Source: CAWJPW01 sp963844845 (lineage in GTDB: Bacteria > Acidobacteriota > Thermoanaerobaculia > Thermoanaerobaculales > Sulfomarinibacteraceae). Taken from it: 64,000 bases of DNA. The position numbers and the translations under genes were made by a program. Below are positions 44,347 to 53,071 of this stretch, piece by piece (positions within the stretch are counted from its first letter, which is position 1; every line of letters starts with the position of its first letter). The stretch is taken from assembly GCA_963844845.1 (NCBI GenBank), contig CAWJPW010000008.1:124001-188000 (forward strand), written 5' to 3'. Under the pieces are notes generated by a model. That model did not search any database, was not told the DNA's origin, and worked only from the letters and a program-made list of their open reading frames with translations.

Positions 44347-46818
44347 TCAGCCCGTGTAGGGGACGCCGGTGAGGAGCTCGCGGACGATCTCACCCGAGTG
44401 GATCTCCAGCAGGCTGCGCGGCGCCGAGAACTCCAGGATGGGCCGGTCGTCGGTGTTCACGGGGGCGCCGGCGGAGAAACGCTCCGCCATGGCGGTGTCG
44501 GCGGTGAGCAGGGGCAGGAGCTCCTCGAGGTGCCCGAGGCCCGACGGTGCCAGTTCGGCCTGGATCTCGGGCAGCGCCAGCCGGCGGGCGAGCAGCTCGG
44601 GGGCGAGGCGTATCGGACGGGCCGAGCCCAGCACCAGCATGTCGGGCTCGTCCACCCACACCAGGACGTTGGGGAAGACCTCCATGTAAGTGTGCAGGAA
44701 GACGCGCACGTCGTCCACCGAGATCTGGTAGAGGTGGATCCACTGGCACATGATCCCCTCCCGGCTCAGGTGCGCGCGGGCCGAGCGGAAGAACTCCCGG
44801 GTGAAGAGGTTCGAGCACCCCGCCATCCAGAGGTTGGAGGGCTCCGAGGTGATGACGTCGTAGCGGCCGACGGCGTGCTCGAGATAGGTGCGGCCGTCGG
44901 CGATGACGAAGTGCAGACGAGGGTCGTCGAGCGCCCCGTGGTTGACGTCGGCGAAGTAGAGACGCGCGGCCTCGGCCACCGCCGGCTCGATCTCTACGCA
45001 GTCCAGGCGAGGGATGGGATAGCGTTCCATGCTGCCGAGGGTTGTGCCGCTGCCGAGACCGAGGACCAGCGCCGAGCCGGGCATCGTGGGCGAAAGGAGC
45101 ACCGGCAGGTGCGCCAACAGCAGCTGGGTGCGCATATCGCCGGTGCGGTTGTTCGAGGCGTCGGCCTTGCCGTTGATGAGCAGGCTTCTGCTCCCCGGGC
45201 TGTCCTCCACCACCGACACCGTCGAGGTCACGCCCTCGCGGAAGTACAGCACCCGCGCCCGCTCGAAGTAGTGGGGCTCGATCCAGGACGGCGGCGGCGC
45301 CGGCCACCTGCCGATCTCGCGCAGGAGGCGGTCGCCGGGCGTCGGCGGCAGCGGGGCGTCGGCGGCAGCGGGGCGGTTGCCGGCGAGCACGTAGGCGCGC
45401 GAGTAGATGCCGAGGTTGAGCAGACTGCTGTCCCAACGCGGCACGATGAGGAGCAGGCCGAGGGCGGCGGCGGCCCACAGCCATGCCGTGCGGCTCAGCG
45501 TGCGGCTAACCCACAACGAGGCGAGGCCGAGCAGCAGGTTGACGACGAAGGCGAGCCAGATGGTCCGCTCCATGCCGATGGCCGGGATCAGCACGAAGCC
45601 CGCCAGGAACGCCCCGGCGATGGCCCCGAGGGTGTTGCACGCGTAGACCCGGCCCACCTGCCGCCCCATGCCCTCCATGGAGTTCACGTAGGCGGCGTTG
45701 GCGGCCGGGAACGAGGCGCCCAGGTTCACCGTGGTGTAGAGCATGGCGAGCAGCACGAGGACGAACTGGAGGAGCTGGTAGTGGGCGAAGGTGCCGGTGA
45801 AGAGGCGCAGCCCCCAGACGATGAACACCGGGATCTTGGCGAACACCACCAGGAAGAGGACCACCGAGAGGGCGACGCGCAGCTGGATCTCGCCGAACGC
45901 GCGCAGGGCCCCTTCCTCGGGACGGCGGCGCCGGGCGAAGTGAAGGCTGCCGAACGCGATCCCCACCAGGAAGGCGGCGAGGATGGAGGCGAAGGAGTAC
46001 ACCGACGAGCCGAAGAACGAGGTGAACGCCCGCATCCACACCACCTCGTAGGTGAGCGAGGTGAAGCCCGAGAGCAGGGTGCCCCAGAGCACGAAGCGGG
46101 CGGCGCGGGTCGCGGTGGGGCCGACCGGCGGCGCGTTCTCCTCCGGCTCCGGCTCCGGCTCCGGCTCCGCCGCGGCCGGTGGGGCGTCGGCACCTCGCTG
46201 CAGCACCACGCACCCCACCAGGATGAGCAGGTTCACCGCAGCGGTAAGCCAGGTGGTGGTCCGGATGCCGAACACGGCGATGAGGATGAAACCCGCCAGC
46301 ACGGTTCCGATGACGGCCCCGGCGGTGTTGACGAAGTAGAGGATCGACACCCCCTCGCGGAAGGCCTCGAGGCGGGAGATCGCGTAGCGGGTGATGAGCG
46401 GGAACGTCCCGCCCATGAGCACGGTCGGCGGCAGGAGCAGGAGCCCGGCGACGGCGGCGCGGGCGAGGTTGAGGGCGAGGCCGTGACCCAGCGAGGCGTC
46501 CAGCGAGGTCCACACGCCCTCCACAGCGCCCAGGAGCACCGGGAAGAGCACCGCGTACAACCCGATGCCGCCCTCCAGTAACCCATAGAGAGCCACGGGC
46601 CGGCGAACACGATCGGCGAGGGTGCCGAACAGCACACTGCCCACGGCGAGGCCCAGGAAGAAGACGCTGAGCACCGTGCTCGACGCCAGCACGGTGTTGC
46701 CGAAGACCAGGGCGAGCATGCGGAACCACACCACCTGGTAGACCAGGCTGGTGAGCCCGGACAGCAGGAAGAAGACCCATACCAGCGTGGCTGCACGGCC
46801 ACGGCGAAGAGCGCCCAT
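44347..46818 (-). CDS. Fused multi-spanning membrane / spermidine-synthase-like methyltransferase protein
   Basis: 823 residues: two blocks of membrane helices (about 10-205 and 235-520), linked by an acidic EPEPEPEPEE spacer, then a soluble Rossmann domain (about 580-780) with VLGLGSGTTLGS (nucleotide loop), CVEIEP, YDVITSEPSNLW and a GIMCQWIHLYQ segment. These match the spermidine-synthase-like family fused to an MFS-type membrane region. True aminopropyl transfer is unproven for such fusions. ATG 46818 is chosen as the first Met before the first helix. A hexamer repeat (CGGCTC, 46142-46168) encodes the EP linker. Confidence 0.85.
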   Translation of the reverse strand: MGALRRGRAATLVWVFFLLSGLTSLVYQVVWFRMLALVFGNTVLASSTVLSVFFLGLAVGSVLFGTLADRVRRPVALYGLLEGGIGLYAVLFPVLLGAVEGVWTSLDASLGHGLALNLARAAVAGLLLLPPTVLMGGTFPLITRYAISRLEAFREGVSILYFVNTAGAVIGTVLAGFILIAVFGIRTTTWLTAAVNLLILVGCVVLQRGADAPPAAAEPEPEPEPEENAPPVGPTATRAARFVLWGTLLSGFTSLTYEVVWMRAFTSFFGSSVYSFASILAAFLVGIAFGSLHFARRRRPEEGALRAFGEIQLRVALSVVLFLVVFAKIPVFIVWGLRLFTGTFAHYQLLQFVLVLLAMLYTTVNLGASFPAANAAYVNSMEGMGRQVGRVYACNTLGAIAGAFLAGFVLIPAIGMERTIWLAFVVNLLLGLASLWVSRTLSRTAWLWAAAALGLLLIVPRWDSSLLNLGIYSRAYVLAGNRPAAADAPLPPTPGDRLLREIGRWPAPPPSWIEPHYFERARVLYFREGVTSTVSVVEDSPGSRSLLINGKADASNNRTGDMRTQLLLAHLPVLLSPTMPGSALVLGLGSGTTLGSMERYPIPRLDCVEIEPAVAEAARLYFADVNHGALDDPRLHFVIADGRTYLEHAVGRYDVITSEPSNLWMAGCSNLFTREFFRSARAHLSREGIMCQWIHLYQISVDDVRVFLHTYMEVFPNVLVWVDEPDMLVLGSARPIRLAPELLARRLALPEIQAELAPSGLGHLEELLPLLTADTAMAERFSAGAPVNTDDRPILEFSAPRSLLEIHSGEIVRELLTGVPYTG
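46142..46168 (-). repeat. CGGCTC tandem hexamer repeat (EP linker)
   Basis: About four consecutive copies of the hexamer CGGCTC on the + strand, encoding alternating Glu-Pro in the inter-domain linker of the membrane/spermidine-synthase-like protein. Copy number could vary by slippage without shifting frame. Confidence 0.7.
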
Positions 46819-47198
46819 GGTGCTCCGATCCCGAGCCTCGAGGATGCCGGTCGCGGCCGGCTCCCGCCCGCCCTGCGGACACGCGGCTCCGAAGCTGCGG
46901 GTTGGCGCCCTCGGGGAAGCTCGCCCCGTCACTCCAAGCGATCCTACCACCCCGCGGCGGGATGGACGCACCTGCCGCCGGGCGCCGGAGGCTCGAGCGT
47001 GGCGGCCTCAGGCACGCCCAGTCCTCCGAGCTCACACCGGACGACGATTCGTAACGGTGCGCGAGTGCGACACTCCTCGCACTCTGGTGGCGGAAGCGCC
47101 CGAGCGGGTCGCTCTCCCCGAGACGACCGCTACTATGGAACCAGACCCGCGCGGCATCCGCGTGCCGTGGCCGGGCACCGCCGCCGGGAGGGTATGGG
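46819..47198. other. Divergent intergenic region
   Basis: 380 bases between divergent genes. TACTAT at 47131-47136 could serve as a -10 for the RCC1-GH25 gene (about 63 bases upstream of its ATG), but no -35 is visible. Nothing else is recognisable on either strand. Confidence 0.35.
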
Positions 47199-49007
47199 AT
47201 GCAGGCACCCGTCCAACGTGGCTGGCCGTCACTGGCCGCAGTCGTCACGCTCGTGGTTCTCTCTCCGGCCTGTCGTGAGGGGGCGCCGCCGCCGGCGCGC
47301 CAGGTGGCGCTCGGGCCCATGGCCACCTGTGTCACCGGCCCGCAGCCCGTGTGTGCCGGAGACCAGGCGTTCCAGGTACCCACCGACCTCACTCCCCTGG
47401 CCACCGCGCGCAGCATCTCCTTCGGCCTGCGCCACGGCTGCCTGGTGGACGGGGGAGGGGCACTCATGTGCTGGGGTGACGGCTCCGAGGGCCAGCTGGC
47501 GCTCGCGCCGACGGCGCTCCCCGAGCGCCACCGGGGGCGGGCGTGCCGCCTGGCTCCGGCGGTGCTGGCAGGAGCACCGCCCATGCGCTCCGTGGAGGCG
47601 GGCTGGCTGCACACCTGCGGCCTCTCGGCGGCCGGCGAGGTACTGTGCTGGGGCGACGACTCGCTGGACCAGCTGGGGCGTCCGGCCTCCGGCCCGGGCG
47701 TCGCCCCGGTGGCCGGCCTGGGGCAGGATGTCGTCCAGGTGGCAGCGGGAGGCGTCCACACCTGCGCGCTGCGCCGCGACCACACGGTTATGTGCTGGGG
47801 CGACGGCTCCGAGGGCCAGCTCGGCCAGGGGACGGCGGTGGACTCCGGAGCACCCGTCACCGTGGCGGGGCTTCCCTCCCCGGCCGTGGAGATCGCCGCC
47901 GGCGCCTATCACACCTGCGCCCGCCTGGAGGACGGGACGGTGGCCTGCTGGGGCAACAACCGGTTTGGCCAGCTCGGCGACGGCACCCGGACCGCGCGGA
48001 GCACTCCGGCGTTGGTGCGGGGGCTCGCCGACAGGGCCCTGGCGGTCGCCACCGGGGACTCCTTCACCTGCGCCCTGCTGGAGGACGAAACGGTTCAGTG
48101 CTGGGGGTCCAACGAGCTCGGCGAGCTGGGTACGGGTCTGCTCTCCACGCCACTGGCCGACGAGGGACCGCCGGCACCGCCGACGACCGTCCACGGCCTC
48201 GACGGCGGCGTCCTCGCTCTGTACGCCGCCGGCAGCCACGCCTGCGCCGAGACCCGGGGCTCCGGCCTGGCGTGCTGGGGCGCCAACGAGGTTGGCCAGC
48301 TGGGCGACGGCACCGTCACCACCCGCGACGCCCCGGTGGTCTGGCAGGGACGCCGCGCGACCCTTCCCCGGCCCACCGCGGGCAGCGGACCTCCGCCCGA
48401 GACCGGCCTCGACGTCTCCTACCACAGCGGCCGCGTGGACTGGCACGCGGCGGCGGCGCACGGGCACGGCTTCGCGCTCACCCTGGCCACCGCCGGCGAC
48501 GACTTCCGCGATCCGTTCTTCGCGGCCCACTGGGAGCGCATGCGCCAGGCCGGCCTGATCCGCGGCGCCTACCACTTCTTCGTCACCGCTGACGACCCGG
48601 CGGAGCAGGCCCACACCTTCTTGTCGCACGTTACCTTCGAGCCCGGCGACCTCGCCCCGGTGGTGGACATCGAGACCCTGGGCGGTACGCCCCCCGCCGA
48701 CCTCCCCGATCGTCTCCACACCTTCCTCGCCACCGTCGAGAACGCAGTGGGGGTGGCACCGATCCTCTACACCGGGCCGGCCTTCTGGAACGACCACATG
48801 AACGACGCGTTCGGCGGCTACCCGCTGTGGATCGCCCAGTACGGGGTCACCCAACCCACCGTGCCGACGGGCTGGAGCGGCTGGCACCTCTGGCAGTATC
48901 GCGGCAACGCGGACCTCCCCGACGTCGCCCCGGTGGTCGACCTCGACCGGCTCCACCCCGAGGTGGACATCCGGCGCCTGCTGATCCCGCCGGCGCCGGC
49001 CTCCTGA
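47199..49007 (+). CDS. Secreted RCC1-propeller / GH25 muramidase fusion
   Basis: 602 residues. After an export signal (LAAVVTLVVLSPAC, Cys at the possible cleavage site) come seven or so RCC1 repeats (CWGDGSEGQLG-type, each with a WG-D/N pair) filling residues 40-390. The C-terminal 200 residues are a GH25 lysozyme domain: GLDVSYHSGRVDW (D406), GAYHFFVTADDPAEQAHTF, PVVDIETLGG with the catalytic D490/E492 pair, LYTGPAFW, and WHLWQYRGNADLP. GH25 enzymes cleave the peptidoglycan glycan backbone. The propeller is likely a binding or targeting module. ATG 47199 follows gggagggt. Confidence 0.9.
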   Translation: MQAPVQRGWPSLAAVVTLVVLSPACREGAPPPARQVALGPMATCVTGPQPVCAGDQAFQVPTDLTPLATARSISFGLRHGCLVDGGGALMCWGDGSEGQLALAPTALPERHRGRACRLAPAVLAGAPPMRSVEAGWLHTCGLSAAGEVLCWGDDSLDQLGRPASGPGVAPVAGLGQDVVQVAAGGVHTCALRRDHTVMCWGDGSEGQLGQGTAVDSGAPVTVAGLPSPAVEIAAGAYHTCARLEDGTVACWGNNRFGQLGDGTRTARSTPALVRGLADRALAVATGDSFTCALLEDETVQCWGSNELGELGTGLLSTPLADEGPPAPPTTVHGLDGGVLALYAAGSHACAETRGSGLACWGANEVGQLGDGTVTTRDAPVVWQGRRATLPRPTAGSGPPPETGLDVSYHSGRVDWHAAAAHGHGFALTLATAGDDFRDPFFAAHWERMRQAGLIRGAYHFFVTADDPAEQAHTFLSHVTFEPGDLAPVVDIETLGGTPPADLPDRLHTFLATVENAVGVAPILYTGPAFWNDHMNDAFGGYPLWIAQYGVTQPTVPTGWSGWHLWQYRGNADLPDVAPVVDLDRLHPEVDIRRLLIPPAPAS

Positions 49008-49352
49008 CTCCGCGAGGGGCCGGGTAGGGTGGGAGCGACGGAACCGTCAGCGAGACGGCTGTGGACGACGGCCCGGCTGAGGAACGGCGACGACCCGGGC
49101 GTCACCACCTGTCGGGTCCGGCCGAGGTGTCCCGCCCGGACGTCCGGGTTGCCCTTGACCGGAACGAGCTCCATCCCACCGGAGCCCAGACCGTGCCGGC
49201 GGGGTGGGCACGGGGCGGCGACGGCGCGCGGCCGACCACCGAGTAGGAGGTGCGCGTGAGGGACGCGTCGGTCACCGAGCCCGCGGTCGCGTACCGGCGC
49301 CCGGGTCCGCACCAACCTGCTCAGCCTCCCCTGCGAGGAGTGACCCGGCGAG
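49008..49352. other. Convergent intergenic region, nothing recognised
   Basis: 345 bases between the 3' ends of the RCC1-GH25 gene and the FG-GAP gene. I see no terminator hairpin with a T-run and no coding pattern in any frame that resembles a family. Confidence 0.4.
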
Positions 49353-50996
49353 TCACGGCGCCACGGCCGACCACTCCGCTGGGCTGCCCCACTCGAAGCC
49401 ATCGGCGAAGAGCCGGAGCTCGGGGGTGCCGGCGCGGCGGAAGGACCCGCGCCCGGTGGCCCACTGCACGCGTGCGCCCGCGCTGCCCGGCAAGTCGTAG
49501 GCGACGACGCCGGCGCCGACTGTCTCGAGCACTGCTTCGAGCTCACCGTCGCCGTCGATGTCGGCGAGGGTCGGGGCCTCCAGGGCGCCGCCCCAGGTGG
49601 GCGCGTTGGGGCCCATGGGAATGGCCTCGCTCCACAGGAGCGTGCCGTCCGCCGCGAGCACCAGGAGACGCCCTGCCGCGCCGCTGCCCTTCTCCGTCCA
49701 TGACGCTGCCACAACTTCGGCGCTGCCGTCACTGTCGAGGTCGGCCACCACCGGCTCCGAGACGAGTCGGTCGAAGCCCTCGTCGGGGTCGTAGAGCACG
49801 AACGGCCAGCTGCCGTGCTCGGTGCCGTCGAGCCAGAAGGCGTGGAGCTTGCCGGCGAAGTCGGCAAACAGGATTTCGGGGGTGCCGTCGCCGTCGAGGT
49901 CGGCCACCACAGAGTTGGGCATGGCGTTCTCGATGACGTTGTAGTCGAGGCTCAGTGGGGCGCCCAGGCTGACGGGCACCCGGGTCCAGTCGTAGAGGCC
50001 GTTCGCGAAGCGGCTGCGGTCGGGCTCGAGGACGTAGACGCCGGTGAAGAGCGTGGTCTCGGTTCCCCCGGTGCAGTCGTAGGTGCGGCCGGTGAGCACG
50101 ATCTCCGGGGTGCCGTCGCCGTCGAGGTCGGCGACAGTGGCCGGGCCGTCGGCGAAGTTGGTGCGCCAGCTCTCAGCCGGCGTGCCGTCACACGAGCCGT
50201 AGCCCAGGGCCTCGGTCGCGGGATCGACCCAGAGGCCGACCTCTCCCCACACCCTGGCGCCGAAGGCGGTGGCCTGAAGCGGCGTGCCGTCGGGCTGGTA
50301 GGCGCATGCGTAGTGGACGTCCGAGGGCACGAGCACCTCGGGGAGGCCGTCGCCATCGAGGTCAGCGAGGGCGGACGTGTCGTTGTACACGCCCCAGGAG
50401 GAGCCGGCGGTGCTGGCGTCCCGCTGCGGCCAGCCGTCCCGCACCGCCCCGCTGTGCTCGAGGAGCCAGGCGTTGAGGCTGCTGCCCTGCGCCGCCGTCA
50501 CAAGGAGCTCGGCGGTGCCGTCGCCGTCCACGTCCGCCACCGACAGGCCGCGCAGCTCGGCGGTGGTCGGCTGCACCGGCCAGCCGGGGGCGAAGTAGCC
50601 GTCGGGCTCGTACACCGACACCCAGCCGCCACCGTGGGCGGTAGCGATCTCGGGCAGGCCGTCGCCGTCAAGGTCGGCGACGACGATGCCGGGCCAGGTG
50701 CGGCCGACGCTGGAGGCCGCGGGCTCCGAGCGGTCGTGCCCCGAGGCGACCCGCCACACGAGGGTGCCGGTGGCGCCGTCGAGGGCGACGATGGAGTAGC
50801 CCGAGGCGATCACCTCGGGGGCGCCGTCACCGTCGAGATCGGCCACCGCCGGCGAGGAGTACCAGCCGGTCTCGCACCAGCCGGCGTAGCAGCCGCCCAG
50901 CTGCCACTTGAGCACCGGCTCGGGCACCGCGGCCCAGGCTGCTCCCGCTGTCAGGATGACGAGCCCTCGGAGACACGCCAGCTCGAGCGACCTCAT
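49353..50996 (-). CDS. Secreted FG-GAP/VCBS propeller protein with D-G-F-E tail
   Basis: 547 residues: signal peptide (ending AAWA), then at least eight FG-GAP/VCBS repeats with the calcium loop DxDGDGxxE (AVADLDGDGAPEVIASG; VVADLDGDGLPEIATAH; SVADVDGDGTAELLVTA; ALADLDGDGLPEVLVPS; TVADLDGDGTPEIVLTG; and others). The last residues are DGFEWGSPAEWS plus AVAP, the shared tail motif. A beta-propeller with no catalytic domain, so adhesion or structural binding is likely. A -10-like TAGAAT at 51048-51053 lies 52 bases upstream of the start. Confidence 0.88.
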   Translation of the reverse strand: MRSLELACLRGLVILTAGAAWAAVPEPVLKWQLGGCYAGWCETGWYSSPAVADLDGDGAPEVIASGYSIVALDGATGTLVWRVASGHDRSEPAASSVGRTWPGIVVADLDGDGLPEIATAHGGGWVSVYEPDGYFAPGWPVQPTTAELRGLSVADVDGDGTAELLVTAAQGSSLNAWLLEHSGAVRDGWPQRDASTAGSSWGVYNDTSALADLDGDGLPEVLVPSDVHYACAYQPDGTPLQATAFGARVWGEVGLWVDPATEALGYGSCDGTPAESWRTNFADGPATVADLDGDGTPEIVLTGRTYDCTGGTETTLFTGVYVLEPDRSRFANGLYDWTRVPVSLGAPLSLDYNVIENAMPNSVVADLDGDGTPEILFADFAGKLHAFWLDGTEHGSWPFVLYDPDEGFDRLVSEPVVADLDSDGSAEVVAASWTEKGSGAAGRLLVLAADGTLLWSEAIPMGPNAPTWGGALEAPTLADIDGDGELEAVLETVGAGVVAYDLPGSAGARVQWATGRGSFRRAGTPELRLFADGFEWGSPAEWSAVAP

Positions 50997-51050
50997 GGTG
51001 GCCCTCCCGCGTCGGTAATGACACTGCGAATTAAAACTACTGCAGAGATT

Positions 51051-51371
51051 CTAGCACTGGCCACCCTCGGCGCTGGACCGGCGGCGGACCTCACCGGCGT
51101 TCTGCGGCGGCAACACCGTGAAGGTGCTCTCCCTCCCAGGCTCCGACTCCAGCTCGATCCTACCTCCGTGCAGCTCGGTGACGCGGCGCACGAGCGCGAG
51201 GCCGAGACCGGTGCCTGCCACGCGGCGGGCGGCTCCGGCATCGAGCTGGCGGAAGTCCTCGAACACGGCAGCCTGGTCCTCGGACGGAATAGCGATCCCC
51301 GTGTCCTCAACCGCCAGGCTCGACGAGGCCCGGCGGGTCACCTTGTTTCGGATTGTAGCCCGGAGCGGCAT
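51051..51371 (-). pseudogene. C-terminal fragment of a histidine kinase ATPase domain
   Basis: The frame contains the G1 and G2 boxes of a HATPase_c domain (VEDTGIAIPSEDQAAVFEDF; AGTGLGLALVRRVTELHGG) and the end strand (STFTVLPP), but no N box, dimerisation domain or sensor lies upstream. The codons before the G1 box (RATIRNKVTRRASSS) are only weakly family-like. It is the 3' end of a lost hybrid or sensor kinase. The -10-like box for the neighbouring gene overlaps its end. Confidence 0.65.
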
Positions 51372-51451
51372 CCCCGAGGTCGCCCGTCAGCTCCCTGGGT
51401 GCCCGCGCCCAGCCGCACCCCGCTGCGACGTTCCTACGCCTCGCCCCCGGG

Positions 51452-53065
51452 TCACTCGGCCACCGGCGGGCGGCAGGGAGCGCCCGCCTGGTAGACCACG
51501 AGATCGGCGCGGAGGGGACCGAGCATGTCGATGGCGCCGTCGGCGACCGCCTGATCCACCACCTTCTGCTGCCACTCCGCCGCCTCGTCGCAACGACCAA
51601 GCTCGGCGAACGCCTGGGCCACGAGCTGGGCGTAGCGCGGGTTCGGCTGGCCGTCGTAGATCTGCCGAGCCAGCTCCAGGGCGCGCTTGCCGTCCCGCAC
51701 CGACGCGTCCGGCGAGGCGGCGAGGAGACGGGCCAGCGCAAAGGCGATGGCGTCGCTGCCGGGCATGCGCCGCAGGCCGGCCTCGAGCACCGGTCGCGCA
51801 CGGGCGAACATCCCCAGACGCACCAGCGCCGCCGCCCCCTCGAGCACCGCCGACTCGCTGGCAGGATCGAGCCCCGCGACCCGCTGGAAGTGGGTCAGCG
51901 AGCCGGAGTCGTCGCCGGAGGCGACGTAGGCACGGGCGAGAGCCAGGTGCACCTCGGCGTCATCGGGCAGCGCCACCACCACATCCTCGAGGTAGGGCAA
52001 GGCGCCGGCAGCGTCCCCCTGCGCGAGGAGCAGGACGCCGAGATTGAACTTGGCGGTGGTCTGATCGGGGTCCAGGGCCAGCGCCTGGCGGTAGCGTGCG
52101 ACGGCGCCCGCACCGTCACCCAGCTGCGACAGCGTGGTCCCGAGGTTGACGAGCGCGCCGGCATCGTCGGGGGCGGCGCTCACGGCCGCGGCGAACTCAT
52201 CGCGGGCCTCCTTGAAGCGACCGGCGGCGAAGGCCGTCTTGCCGCGGAGGATGTGCACGGTCGCTCCCACCGTGAGCGCCTGCAGGCTGTCGAGCAGGGG
52301 GTCGTGGGGTCGGACGCCGACCGTTCCCCGCAAAGCCAGCTGCTGCTTGGCCTCCTCGGTCCTGCCCAAGCGCCGGTAGGCCATGGCCAGGCTGTAGTGC
52401 AGCCGGTTGGCATCCGGCTCCGCCTTCAGGGCCGCCTCGAGGTACGACGCGGCGCTGGCATCGTCGTGCCGGCCGAAGGCGAGCTGGCCGAGCCCAGCGA
52501 GCACCGACGGCGAGCCCGGGCTGAGGGTCAGCGCCGCGCGGTAGGCTGCCTCGGCCTCGTCGAAGCGGCTGCGCTCGAGCTCGACGTTGCCCAGGTACAC
52601 CAGGGCGGCGAAGTCATCCGGTTGCAGCGACCAGGCCGCCTGGAAGTAGCTGGTGGCGGCCTCCAGGTCTCCTGTCTTGCGGCTCACGTCGCCAAGCAGG
52701 TGGGGCCAGCGGAAGTCCTGCGGCTCGAGCTGACCGGCGTTGCCGTAGCAGGCGGCGGCGGCATCGAGGAGACCGTAGGCATGGTAGAGCTCGCCCAGCC
52801 GCCCATACGCGGCGGCCAGCTGCGGCGCGGTGGCGTGGACGTCCGCCAGCGTGGCCTCGAGCTCGGCACGCGCGCGCTGGAGCTGGTCCGCCACCACCGC
52901 TTCGAGGTCGCCGACGTCGGGGGCGGGTACCGCCAGGAGGTTGCCCCGGAGAGTCGCAGAGACGGCGGCCGGCTCGACGGCCGGGGCGGCATCCTGAGCG
53001 AGCATGGGAGAGGCCGCCGGCACCAGGCTCAGCAGAAGACCGAGGATGACCCAGTTGTTTCGCAT
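51452..53065 (-). CDS. Secreted TPR protein partnered with the CRTAC/ASPIC gene
   Basis: 537 residues: signal peptide (to about 24), then some twelve tetratricopeptide repeats (AYGRLGELYHAYGLLDAAAA; HLLGDVSRKTGDLEAATSYF; ALVYLGNVELERSRFDEAEA; AKFNLGVLLLAQGDAAGALP; and others). ATG 53065 is seven bases after the upstream CRTAC/ASPIC stop; aaggagtgacggctg is the ribosome site, partly within the upstream gene. The pair forms an operon. TPR superhelices bind other proteins, so an adaptor role in the periplasm is likely. Confidence 0.88.
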   Translation of the reverse strand: MRNNWVILGLLLSLVPAASPMLAQDAAPAVEPAAVSATLRGNLLAVPAPDVGDLEAVVADQLQRARAELEATLADVHATAPQLAAAYGRLGELYHAYGLLDAAAACYGNAGQLEPQDFRWPHLLGDVSRKTGDLEAATSYFQAAWSLQPDDFAALVYLGNVELERSRFDEAEAAYRAALTLSPGSPSVLAGLGQLAFGRHDDASAASYLEAALKAEPDANRLHYSLAMAYRRLGRTEEAKQQLALRGTVGVRPHDPLLDSLQALTVGATVHILRGKTAFAAGRFKEARDEFAAAVSAAPDDAGALVNLGTTLSQLGDGAGAVARYRQALALDPDQTTAKFNLGVLLLAQGDAAGALPYLEDVVVALPDDAEVHLALARAYVASGDDSGSLTHFQRVAGLDPASESAVLEGAAALVRLGMFARARPVLEAGLRRMPGSDAIAFALARLLAASPDASVRDGKRALELARQIYDGQPNPRYAQLVAQAFAELGRCDEAAEWQQKVVDQAVADGAIDMLGPLRADLVVYQAGAPCRPPVAE

Positions 53066-53071
53066 CAGCCG

